Source of the DNA: Moniliella sp. 'wahieum' | Taxonomy: Eukaryota > Basidiomycota > Moniliellomycetes > Moniliellales > Moniliellaceae | Direction: 5' to 3' | Length of the DNA stretch: 64,000 nt | NCBI GenBank assembly: GCA_003971905.1 | Contig: RSEE01000005.1 | Coordinates: 682,001 to 746,000 of the forward strand | In this document: one piece after another, positions 23,524 through 34,015 of the stretch | How the letters are laid out: every line of letters begins with the position of its first letter | Numbering within the stretch: the first letter of the stretch is position 1 | Translations under genes and position numbers: made by a program | Notes under the pieces: generated by a model | The model's database searches: none | Told to the model about the DNA's origin: nothing | What the model saw: only the letters and a program-made list of their open reading frames with translations

Positions 23524-24387
23524 GATAGGGAAGCGTGGTGGTAGTGGGTGGGGACTGGGAAGGAAGCCCTCGCTCGGTCCTTCCGCATTCCCGCATTTTT
23601 GTCGTACGGAGCGGCGCGCGTTGAAACAAATAATTTCCCAATCCATCCGCCAGCAGCACAGCAACCAGCAGGCCAAGCATATAATTGCGCTGGCGTCGAT
23701 CGGGGTCTCGGTAGAGGAGCTATTCTCAAGCCACCCCCACGCCGCTGTCCGCCAACCAACGTAATCCGCTCCAGCATGCCGTGTGTCTCTGGGCGTTGGG
23801 AGCCGGCCGGAAGAGGCCGGGAGGAGGTCGGAGAATGCTCGGCCTCTCCCACTCTCGGCTAGCGGCTACGTTGGGTTTGCGGGCGTCATGCATCAGCGGC
23901 ATATAACAGGCACTACTCAGAGCCACACGCCGGTGCAAAAATGCGTCCGCGTTCCAACCCATTCCCACCACATGCTGCAGTGACGAGTTGTCTAGCTCCA
24001 TTCTGCTCTGCCCCTCATACCCTACGTGATGTTCTTTCCACACGACCGACCGATGCGGGCACTCTTTTGCAGAGTTAAGCCGGGGTGTTGGGGGCGGGGG
24101 CTCTATCTGAGAAACACAAACAAAAGAACCATGCAGTTCAAGTGCCCGCCAAAAGCCTATCCGAGAGCGGTGCAGTCGGCGGTGCGGATGGTGTCGATGG
24201 TCGCCGGTTGCTGGTCGCTGGCGTCGAGACGAAGGCGTGAAGCCAAGGGCAGCAGCCGCACGGTGCTGGACTGGGGTTGAACATTTCATGCAGCGCCCCT
24301 GGCGGCTGGCGGTGCTTGGCTGGCCAGGCGGCCCCCACGCGCTGCTAACACGACCCCTGGCGACAACTCCAGCACCAGCAACTCCAG
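23524..24387. other. Divergent spacer between ste24 and fig4
   Basis: No confident gene. An acceptor-like CTCCAG ends at 24387, directly before the first recognisable fig4 codons, so the first fig4 exon and start codon should lie in this stretch. A candidate ATG is at 24289, but it is not supported by any motif. Confidence 0.4.
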
Positions 24388-27300
24388 GTGCGCCGTCCGC
24401 ATGCCACCGACCCCTCCGCCGAGCTGGGCCGCATCGGCGAGCTCAAGCGCTTCACCCTCTGGGAGACCCGCACCCATTTCTATCTCGTCGCATACAACAC
24501 CGCCCAGACCCGCTACCGCGTCCTCAAGGTCGACCGCTCCGTCCCCCAGCCCGCCCAATCAGCCCCATCAGCCCCATCCCCCTGTCGGCCCCATCAGCCT
24601 CATCAGCCCCGTCGGCGCCACCGGCCTCGCCGGACCAGCACCCACCATCGCCGCCCCCGCCTGACCCCAGCACCCCCACAGCCGCTGCCTCCGGCGCCCC
24701 ACTCCCTCCATCGCTGGCTCCACTGCCGCGCCATCCGCCGCCTCCAGTGCGGCCAAGCACGCCCTGCCGTCTTCCCTTGCCGCCCCTCCACGCCCTCCGC
24801 GAGCACTGCCATCCCCGATAATGCGTCTCTCGCCACCGCCGGCACGGTGGCACCTCCCTCTGCCCTCACATCCTCCCTATCCTATTCCGGCCCAGCTCCG
24901 AGTACAGCCACCACTGTCACCGCCACACCTGCTGCTCCCGCCCCGGGCCTGTCGGACCATGCCAGTCGCGCCCCCAATTTTTCCTTGTCGGCCAGCGGAG
25001 AGCCCTATCTGTATACTAACACGGCCGAGCGTGCTGTGGCGCCTCTGTATTACGGCCTCGGACGACCCTCCCGCGGGAGGCGACCAGGGTGGCACAGGGG
25101 CCGCACCGACTCTGGCTCAGTCAAACCAGCAAGTGCTGCCTCCCACACCCCCATCCCATCCCATCGCCCCCACCACCGTCACCTCTCCCAGGGAAAAACT
25201 GAAGTGCCTGACCCTCTCCCGGCTCCGCCCCCGAGTGATGCAAGTGCCCCCGCCTGGCAGCTCAACATTGTTGCTGATAAGGTTGTGTATACGCGAAGCA
25301 GATTGACATGCTCCTTGATGCCTTGCGGGAGGGCAACAAAGCATCTGGCGGCCTGACTGATCTGGGACGTTTCTATGGCATCGTCGGCTTTGTGCGGTTT
25401 TACGCGGACTACATGGTCCTCATCTCGCGCGCCGTTCGGTCGTTGCCCTTGTTGGAGGCCACTACATTTACCACTGTGACGACACCTTGGTTCTTCCGGT
25501 GTGAGCGATCCAGCCCAGCTTGCAGCGCTTCCAGGCAAAAGCAAAGCGCGCGACCAAGCTGAGGCGCGGTACTTGGCCATTTTCGTCAGGTCGACTTGGC
25601 CAAGAACTTTTACTTTAGCTACACTTACGACTTGACCAACCTCTTCAAAACAACCTCACCCCGCCCCCCAAAAATGGTCCGGATTCGTCTGCTTCGCCAC
25701 CCGATGGGTACACTGCCACCAGGCCCGCTACCAACCCCTGACCGCGTGGGGATTCAACGAAAAATTGTTTGGAACCACCATCTGCTGATGCCAGCCTTTG
25801 GTTCCTCGGTCCACGCTCACCCCGTTGCAGCAGCTGGGTGGGCAACGCCTTCCGGATCGACGAAGAAGATGACTCCCGCGGGAAGTGAGTGGGTCCTGCC
25901 ACTGGTGTATGGGTTTGGGACCAAGCCAAGCTGTCCGTGCTGAGCCGGACAGTGTACGTGACGCTGATCGCGCGGCGATCGAGGCATTTTGCTGGTGCCC
26001 GCTTCAAGCGAGGCGTGACCGAGCATGGGCAAGTAGCCCAAACGATGTGGAAACAGAGCAGATCGTTTCTGAACCACTTACCACTTCCTTCTTTGTCCCG
26101 GCTCAAGACCGTACTTGTGGTGCACCCCTGCCACCGCAGGCCATCCGTTCGCAGCTGAGGGAGGGACGAGCGGAGCGCGGCAGGGACTGTGGGCGCCTTG
26201 TCCCCGGTTCACATCCTATGTGATGCATCGCGGCTCGATCCCGGTGTACTGGACCCAAGACTCGACCAATATGAGCCCGCGTCCGCCGATCGAGATGAGC
26301 GTAGTGGACCCATACTATTCAGCAGCCGCGCTGCACTTTGACGATCTCTTCCGTCGTTATGGGGCGCCGGTGATCGTGCTCAACCTAATCAAGGCAAGGG
26401 AAAAGCAACCGAGAGAGTCCAAGTTGCTCTGGGCGTTCAGTGAGTGCATCCAATACCTCGATCAATTCCTACCCCGTGGCGCGCTCAAGTACATTGCCTG
26501 GGACATGTCCCGTGCCAGCAAGTCCCACGACCAAGATGTCATTGGCGTTTTGGAAGACATTGCGGAGGAGACGCTGGACGCAACCCAGTTCTTTCACTCG
26601 GGCCCTCCTGCCTCGTCTCGCTCTCCAGCACTGGTCAACTCGGCGGGACCGGGAGGGGCCACGTCTGCTGCGGCCGCGGCCGAGGCAGCCGCTGCCGAGG
26701 AAGCGTCCCACGGACAACCCGCTTGGATTCAGTTGCAGTCTGGAGTGGTACGAGTCAACTGTGTGGATTGCCTGGATCGTACCAATGCGGCGCAGTTCAT
26801 GATTGGCAAAGCGGCGCTGGCTCATCAACTGCGGGCGTTGGGTTTGCTGGCAGCCCCCTCACTCCCGTTTGATTGCGATGCGGTCAACATGCTGACCGAA
26901 ATGTACCACGATTTGGGCGATACGATTGCACTGCAGTACGGCGGATCGCACTTGGTGAACGGTGGCCACCTATCGCAAGATTAACGCTTGGTCCTCCCAC
27001 GCGTGACATGCTCGAGGGCTTGAAGCGATACTATGCCAACTCGTTCATTGATGCCGAGAAACAAGCCGCAATCAATTTGTTCTTGGGCGTGGACGATGCG
27101 CCGGGGCCCGGTACGTTCTCTGCCTCTGCTCTGTCCGGACGTGCTGCCCCACCATCCGAAACAAGTCACCATCGGGCCCCAGCCTTAGTTCCGCTCCACC
27201 TCCGCCACCCCACTTGCCCACCAGTGGGCACGGTCAGCCGTGCCAGGCGTGCCTGGGCTCGCCAACAGCGCTGTCCGTCCTAGACGCGTCAACCATCCAC

Positions 27301-28240
27301 GCTAACCGTGACTGGTACGTGCCGGCCCACATAAAACGTTGCAGACGACGGCGGAGCGGGCGGATCGGCAAGCGAGGCTCGCCGCCGTTGTCGCAGCCGA
27401 TCAGGCGGGCTTTTGGACCGCTATTACCGCCCTCGCCTCTTTACCGACTTGGCGCGCCACCATGCTTTCAAGATGACCGAGATGCCCCAGGCGCTCCCGC
27501 CGCCTGGCGCTCCCGATCCTCTTGTTGTTCTCTCCCCCTTTGCAGCCACGGAGGGGAATGGATGGCATTGTGGCGCGGCGGGCGGTGCATGCGCGCAACC
27601 ACCGTTGCCGGCCCATGTCGCTGATGCCCATTCACGAGCTCGGCCCCGCCGTCGGCGCGAGGGCCACTGGATGGGGCGACGAAGGAAACCGTTGTCGGCC
27701 TTGGCAGAAGGAGAAGATGTGGTGCCAGACGCGCCGTTGGAGAGGGAGGAAGAGAAGAACCGAAGGACGACGAGTGGACGCATGCAGCACTCAACTCGGT
27801 CGCCGTCCTGAATCGGCCTGTGCCGGCCCTCTGCCACGATCACCACAAACGCAGTCGACGGTCCCAATACTATGCGCGATACACCGCTTCGTCCTCAGCG
27901 CCGCCGTCGGGCACGCGGGGCAAGCCGGCGCCCTTGGTTGGCACGAAGGTCCCCTCGGCCGATCTGGAGTTGTACACCCCACATGGTTACCCAGATGGGC
28001 CCGCCGCCTGCCCCGACGCAGGGGCGACGTTCGGCCCCAGTCCCGACTGCTGCCTCTGTACTTTTGACTCCCTTGGACTCGAGCAAAACATCGTCCACGA
28101 GCTGGCTCGCTCCCTCGGCATTGGCCTATGCTGAGGTGCTCCCCGGTGCCAAGGTGGTGCGGGACGAGTTGGACCCGAACGAGACAAGATCTGTGAATAT
28201 ACTCGATGGGTCCATGGGCCCCTATGATGGGGGGCTGTGA
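24388..28240 (+). CDS. fig4: Fig4-type polyphosphoinositide 5-phosphatase (Sac domain)
   Basis: Fig4 dephosphorylates PI(3,5)P2 on the vacuole/endolysosome in the Fab1-Vac14-Fig4 complex. Visible in order: [16 protein letters not shown] and [47 protein letters not shown]; then [20 protein letters not shown]; and the catalytic CX5R in [19 protein letters not shown] near 26750-26810. Then come [34 protein letters not shown] and the Fig4-specific tail [18 protein letters not shown] (about 27410-27470). An Ala/Glu-rich insert (26640-26720) precedes the catalytic loop. The exact N-terminus is missing (first exon upstream of 24388) and the stop is uncertain (28130-28240). Many frameshifts, plus probable introns around 24550-25280. 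Confidence 0.88.
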
Positions 28241-28473
28241 CTTTCAGTCGGGACGCATTGAACTCGCTCGCCCTACCCGCATTATATGCATGATGATGGC
28301 TCGCGTTGGCTTTAGGGTAGGTGCGGTATATGTTCCAGGTGCTCAACAGGTTCTTCTTCATCCCATCATAAACGTTCTCCATGTGCTGGTACTAGCAGCC
28401 AAGATTATGGAGCCGTTGACGAGGAAAATGACGATAGCTTTGGCGGTATTTTGAGGTTACTAGGCATCCATTG

Positions 28474-28511
28474 TTACGGGGCGCTCCGGTTATCTCCGGA
28501 CGCGAGCCCCG
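28474..28511. repeat. Imperfect GC-rich inverted repeat
   Basis: A left arm around CGGGGCGCTCCGG and a right arm around CCGGACGCGAGCCCCG can pair with a small bulge around a TTATCT loop. It starts just after TGTTA, so it could mark the edge of a degraded mobile element, but no partner end was found. Confidence 0.5.
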
Positions 28512-30240
28512 TTTAAGTCGTAGACATCTCAGATCTCAGCCCAACACGCGTCAGTCCTGTTAGACTAGCGAGAGAGAGCCAGTCGACACCTTATCCATGC
28601 CCGTCATGGTCGCATGGGCTCATCGGTACGTTGCTTTGTGCCCATTGCGTCCAGTCTTAGGCAGAGCCCTTCCTGCTGCGCCCGACTACGCAGCGTCAGC
28701 GCGTCAGCGCCTTTGAGAGCACGGGCTGTGCATTAGTCTTTACCTCTCTGGAAAGCGCCCCGCATTCTGTCTATATACCTCTGTCATGGGGCACTTGAGA
28801 CCTGGTTCCTTCTGGTGTATATAAGCAGCCATGTCTCAGGCTTGCTAGCTGTGGTCCTTGATGACCACATCCTGTCTTTGGTCTCCTCGACTACCATGGT
28901 GTTCCTCTCTCGCCATTCCACCTTCTGCCACCCTTACGCTTACGAATTTATGACTTACGTTGAGTACGCTGCAAGCCGCGGTTACTCTCATCAGTAGCGC
29001 TTGCTCTTCGTTAGGACTTTGTTTGTTCCCGCCAGCTAAAATACAGCGTACCGAGTGTGATATGAACACTGCGAGGAACAGAGTAACTTCGGAGCTCCTG
29101 GACCCCTTCAGCTGGTCTAACGACCTACGTACGCGGCTCCTACCTCGAAGGGTCTGAGTTACGGCCTTTGCACGCAGACAGCCACCGAAACTAGAGGATC
29201 TCCCTCGCCTCTACACCCGCTCGGTTCAACCAGGATCTGAAGCAGGACCTAACGTACGAGACACCGATTGGCTTGTCCAAGGGTTTATACCCCTAAACTA
29301 CAGGGTGGGTCCCACCTCGGGACCTCCCCCATGACTTCATCATGATGGTATTACACTTGCGGATCTGGGGCGGTGGTAACCGGTAATCCACAGTCTATGC
29401 TTCCCCGGCCACTGGGAACATGCCAACATCGCACAGAATGTCAGTTTTACGCAGTGCTAGGCTTGACCCACTAGACCCGTATGGGCCCCTATAAGGTGTG
29501 ATTGCTATCAGTCGGGAGATGCTGTGTTCACGTTCACCTCTTAGCTGTGCCCCCTTCCTTCTGCGAAGCTGCATCTGAACCTCTAGTCCGTCCATATAAT
29601 GTATGCAAAATCCAACTGCTTCCCTTTCCTTCACCTCACGTTTCCTGACACAGAACCATAGCTGATGGGAGCGTGCCCCTGTGCTCCCTCGATGATCGCG
29701 CCCGGTGAGATAGGCTGTGTGCGCAAGAAGAGGATGGGGTGAATGGGGCGTTTGGAAGTCGAGCAAATTCCACGTATGCATGCCTCGAATAGAGCGCTCC
29801 CGTTCAACACGGCGCAACTGACTTATCAGCTTCATGCCACAGATAATACCCATCCATGGAGCCCCAAACATCTTGGAACCTTGGGTTCTTCGCGGATTTC
29901 GCTGTTTTGTATAGATGCAACGTCGAAAAAACGCATTTTGTGGGAACAGGACCGCCCCCCGCGTCGGTGTGCACGGTGGTGACGCCACACTGGTGTAGTG
30001 GCGCCGGCGGCCCAAGTCCGGAACCTTCGAGTTCATTTCTTGCAATATTCCTTGGCGGGCAGGAATATTCTCTAGCCTCTTGCACACACTATCATCTGTC
30101 TGGGCGCGGGTCTTTCACAACGGTTTCACCTGTGACGAGGGGGAGTCGTCGCACGGTAACCGACCGTAATGAAGACAGCACTGGGCGGAGGCGCTGAGGG
30201 TAATACAATGCTAGGCCAAAAAAACTCCGTGTATTATAAT

Positions 30241-30362
30241 TGTGCGAGGCGCCGGCCCCGTTCCGCCTCTGTTCCGCTTCTTCCTGTTCCGCCTCCGGCT
30301 GCCTTACCCCTGATTGCATCCACACCACCTCTTCCCTGCCTTGCTCTCCTGCCACTGCCACA
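30241..30362 (+). mobile_element. Short LTR-like repeat, copy 1 (solo)
   Basis: About 122 bp beginning TGTGCGAGGC and ending CCACA, so with TG...CA ends. It is similar over its full length to the copy at 32709-32833: shared blocks include GTTCCGCCTCTGTTCCGC, CCCTGATTGCATC and CCTTGCTC. Similarity stops abruptly at both ends. No tRNA-complementary segment follows, so it looks like a solo LTR. The flanking 5-mers (ATAAT and ATAGC) are not a perfect target-site duplication. Confidence 0.6.
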
Positions 30363-30686
30363 ATAGCATAAGAGGAGGTGCCCTGTGTACTATGGGACGG
30401 AAACAAGTCAGGATGGGGAACCTAATCTTTCAGAGTGCACGAATAGCGAACAACGCAGCGAGCAGGTCGGCTTGACGACCGCCTTGATCAAAGCCATGTT
30501 CGCGGCCAATGGTTACCCGGTTACGCGTTACGCGTTAAGTGCTACATGCATGATGGATGATGCAGGATGCATGACATCACACACATCACAGTACACTGGA
30601 ACGGTCTGAGATCTGAGACTGGAGATCTGACATGGCAGAACATGAGACCCTGAGGGTAGGAGATCTGAGACCTGGGGTCAGCTGAG

Positions 30687-30718
30687 GCGCTGAGGCGCTG
30701 AGGCGCTGAGGCGATGAG
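30687..30718. repeat. Octamer array GAGGCGCT
   Basis: About four copies of an 8-bp unit GAGGCGCT with a final variant. It lies in the gene desert beside GAGATCT repeats (30608-30665). Confidence 0.8.
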
Positions 30719-31466
30719 GTCACCGGTCACCAGTCAGGCCAGGCCCCAGGCCCCAGGTCTCATGATCTCTTCGATCACCCATCTGCATCATGCATCATGC
30801 ATCCTCGGCCACCTAGTCACCGCGTCACCGGCCAGACAACCAGGACCGAAGGCGCCCTAAAATTATACAAGGCCAGAGGCCTATAACCTGTAAGATGTAA
30901 CGGGTCTAAGGCCCAATGCATAACTAGTAACTAGCCTAACTAGTAAGCAACAGCTACCTGGACCCCAGATGCATAGTGCCTGATACCCGAGGGGCTGGTA
31001 GATGCATTATCGATCCTTGATCGATGCCTGAATGTTCTGAACATCGACTGGTCTCCATCACAAGTCAACGTCAACGATGCGAAGCGCCAAGGGACCCATC
31101 TAAGTGCCTGAGCCCCAAGTTGATTGCGATTTGCATTTGCTCCCACACCTCGTCACCCTGTTCTGTATCTCCTCTTAGATCTTAATTACACACTTCCACG
31201 CGCCCACTTCTCGAACTCCTCCCAAACAACGATTGTGAATTAAATTGCCGGCAAGTTGGTCAAGCTACGACAAAAACACTCAACCCTTTTTACAATAAGC
31301 GCAAATAAAGCCCAAGCCTAAGAGCCTATAAAGCCTAACAAGAGCTCAAGCCCTAATAAGCCCTACACGCTAAGCCGCTGCCATGTACTAGCCCTGCCTG
31401 GTCCAACTTCGGAGTAGCGCTTAAGCTTTTAGCGCTTAGCCTAAGCCTTGACGCTGTTTTTGATTT

Positions 31467-31539
31467 GAAGCTTGATGCTTGATGCTTGAAGCTTGATGCC
31501 TGAGCCTGAAGCTTGAAGCGAAGCTTGAAGCTTGAAGCC
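31467..31539. repeat. Degenerate heptamer array GAAGCTT/GATGCTT
   Basis: About ten units of 7 bp (two shortened), mostly GAAGCTT with GATGCTT and GAAGCCT variants. The separator G plus the AAGCTT palindrome follows the same rule as other arrays in the window. Confidence 0.85.
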
Positions 31540-32464
31540 TCTTGGCCTGAAGCCGGAGGGGCGGCTGATCCTCGGCCAACCTCGTTGCCAGACCTGCGTC
31601 CTCTAGAACGCCTCTCCAAACACGCAACTCTCCATAACCCTCAAGCAAATTAACGCGGGGAACTCAGCTTGTTCCCCGTTACGCGTTCCGGTTGTTACGC
31701 GTGTTATGCATGCACCATGCACCATGCTACCATGCTATATGCGACGCGCTCAGCTGCGTTAAACGCTGTGAATCAACTTTACAAGCATTTACTACAAAGT
31801 TTTAGGCCTTAGGCCTTGGGTTCCAAGAGGTTCAACACTACGTTCAACTGAGCGGTTAAGCTCGCGTTCAAGCTTTTCAGCTTCAAAAGGTACTTCTTAT
31901 ACTGCAGGTACTGTGCTGCCGGTCCAAGGTGCTTAAGAACGGAATGTTGAACACTGCGCCGGGTGGGGCAATGCAGCAATGCGTGTACCGCTTTTGATTG
32001 TTACCTGTTATACTTTGGCACTTCATATAACCACAGCACAGCAAAAATGAAAAAGGCATCATGGACCACGCACACTCTCTCTGACGCGCCGTCTCTACGC
32101 TATAGAGGAGGGCTAGTAGATAGTAACTAGTAAGGGCAGGTCCAGCGGTAAGGAAAAGCGAGAATCGATCATCAATCATTAATCATCACCATAACGTTTT
32201 GCGTTTAACATCGAGGAGCGGGGTTGACCACGTTGACCGGTGAACGATGATCCGAGGCTATTGGATGGCGCAGTGTTGCGGCGGGCTGTTTGTTTGAATG
32301 ACTTGAATTGATACCGAAACAATCACGTCGGACCGAGGCACCGAGGCCCGAGGAAAGCTAGTACTCGTGACTAGTGACTAGTAGCTGCTAAGTTACTAAC
32401 TCGCAAAAGGGCCGTTTTTCTACTCCACTAGCCATTCCCGCTGTTGGCTTGGCAGATGGTGCAT

Positions 32465-32485
32465 GATGCATGATGCATGATGCAT
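32465..32485. repeat. Heptamer array GATGCAT (three copies)
   Basis: Same unit as the array at 101-142, more than 32 kb away. Confidence 0.9.
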
Positions 32486-32544
32486 GAGATCGAGAGCAGA
32501 ATGATAGCGGTGCCACGTGTCCATGTCACTAGCTATTTGCAAAT

Positions 32545-32610
32545 TGCACTATGCATCACGCATCACGCATCACGCATCACGCATCACGCATCAGATCTCA
32601 GATCTCAGAT
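32545..32610. repeat. Heptamer array GCATCAC grading into CAGATCT
   Basis: About six GCATCAC units run directly into AGATCT palindromes separated by single C. Two different 7-bp units thus abut in one array while keeping the same period. Confidence 0.85.
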
Positions 32611-32708
32611 AGGTCTTTCCCATCGTGTTCATCATGCATGTCACACTCATCCAGCTGCCAAATGAGCTAACTTTGCCAGAAGCCCCAGGTACCCGTTGCA
32701 CATAGACG

Positions 32709-32833
32709 TGTGCGAGGCGGCCCCGTTCCGCCTCTGTTCCGCCCCTGTTCCGCTCCTCCCTGTTTGTCCCTCCGGGCTGCCTTCCCCTGATTGCATCACA
32801 CCATCTCCCCTTTGCCTTGCTCGCCTCCCCACA
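32709..32833 (+). mobile_element. Short LTR-like repeat, copy 2
   Basis: About 125 bp, TG...CA ends, full-length similarity to 30241-30362. It is followed at once by TGG and a segment complementary to a tRNA 3' half, the order expected at the 3' edge of a 5' LTR. No pol or gag reading frame follows; the sequence downstream is heptamer-rich spacer, so the element is truncated or of the short non-coding (TRIM-like) kind. Confidence 0.6.
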
Positions 32834-32876
32834 TGGTGACGAGAGTGGGATTCGAACCCACTCCCCGGAGTGGCCA
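32834..32876 (+). other. tRNA-complementary segment, candidate primer binding site
   Basis: Starting with TGG, the complement of a mature CCA end, the + strand is complementary to a tRNA 3' half: A73, the 3' acceptor strand TCTCGTC, and a complete T-arm GTGGG-TTCGAAT-CCCAC. The acceptor partner and anticodon arm are absent, so it is not a functional tRNA gene. CCA is not encoded in eukaryotic nuclear tRNA genes, so a reverse-transcription origin or a primer binding site is likely (inference). Confidence 0.6.
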
Positions 32877-33362
32877 GTTCGAAGCTTGAAGAGCTGAAGC
32901 TAGCTTAAATTTTAAAGCTTAATCGATAATCAGTACGTTCAGTAACTAGTAAACGTTTAAGTACGTTAAACGTTGACGTTTTAACGTTATTCATTGAAGA
33001 TGGAACACGTTCAACTCTTCAACGTATTCGGTCCTTGGACCGTCCACAGTCGGTCCTCAGGTTCTCAGGATCATCCATACTTGGTCCTCGGTATCAAAAT
33101 CGGCACCGAACCGTTCCAGCAATGTTCTCGGCTGCCGATGGTGCAGCACTGTCAAGGAACGCGCTCGGCGTTCGGCGTCACCCGTGCAACGAGGTAGTAG
33201 TCGGAGTAATTAGCTTTTTCACGTTTACGTCGTTTAACGTTAACCGACAGGGTGCAGCACTACTGCCTGCTTCACAGCTTCGAGCTTCACTTCAAGCTTC
33301 AAGCTCTTCAAGCTGCAGCCGCTGAGGTTCGGCTCGGCTCAGCTAATGCACTAATGCCTGGT

Positions 33363-33390
33363 GACCGGTGACCGGTGACCAGTGACCGGT
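33363..33390. repeat. Heptamer array GACCGGT
   Basis: Four 7-bp units, three GACCGGT and one GACCAGT, with the palindrome ACCGGT. A related GTCACCGGTCA cluster lies at 33760-33800. Confidence 0.9.
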
Positions 33391-33519
33391 GAGGCCGGTG
33401 ACCAATGCTAATTGTCACGCGTTACGCGTCACATATCACACGCTAAGCATTCGCAATCGTAGAGCTAACCAGCGTAAAGCTTAAAGCTTAAAGCTAGAAA
33501 GCTTAACGCCGCGAGGAAT

Positions 33520-33576
33520 GATCGATGGATCGATGATCGATGGTCTCGATAATCGATACTCGATAATCGATAATCG
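33520..33576. repeat. Heptamer arrays GATCGAT and TATCGAT
   Basis: Units around the palindrome ATCGAT: first separated by G (three units with one extra G), then, after a short gap, by T or A, still at 7-bp spacing. Confidence 0.85.
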
Positions 33577-33709
33577 AAGTCCCTAATCATTATCACCAGC
33601 AACGGAGTGCGGCTCGCTCAGTGCGCTCAGTCCGTTCAGTGTTGTTCAGTGGTTCAGTGCTGAGGTACTGATCGGTGGTCGCTTTGAAGCTTGATCGATG
33701 ATCAAGCGT

Positions 33710-33723
33710 GACGCGTGACGCGT
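33710..33723. repeat. Heptamer repeat GACGCGT (two copies)
   Basis: Two adjacent GACGCGT units with flanking half units. The same unit recurs near 11091-11105 and 12694-12706. Confidence 0.8.
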
Positions 33724-34015
33724 ACCGCGTAACGTTACTAGTCACTAGTCGCGGCCACTGGTCACCGGTCAATAGTCACCGGTCACCAGTCATCAGTCAT
33801 CAGTGGTCTCTCCGCCGGCCGTCACGCTCACGCTTTGCGGTTGACGCACTCGTGTTGCCACTACGTCGCACAATCCACCAGGCCTCTACGGCGTTGGGGT
33901 TGTCGGTCTCCCAAGGGAAAATTTCCAGCTTTCTACCGCCCACTCGCTGGTGCATCCGCTACCACCACACTTCGCCCTTGCCGCGCCTCCACCGCTGTCA
34001 ACACACCGCGCTCCG

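Larger units (their letters stand above)
28241..34015. other. Repeat-rich, AT-richer gene desert
   Basis: Nearly 5.8 kb without a supportable gene. It contains an imperfect hairpin near 28474-28511, two copies of a short LTR-like repeat (30241-30362 and 32709-32833), a tRNA-complementary segment (32834-32876), and many heptamer arrays with palindromic cores listed separately. A TATATAAG box at about 28817 precedes a short open frame without known motifs. Confidence 0.6.

Noticed and set aside
30241-32833. One complete LTR element bounded by the two LTR-like copies
   Set aside because: The tRNA-complementary segment follows the second copy, not the first, and no coding capacity lies between them.
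32834-32876. Functional tRNA gene
   Set aside because: Only the 3' half is present; the anticodon arm and 5' acceptor strand are missing and CCA is encoded.
33363-33800. Telomere or subtelomere sequence
   Set aside because: No TTAGGG-type repeats, and conserved housekeeping genes lie on both sides.
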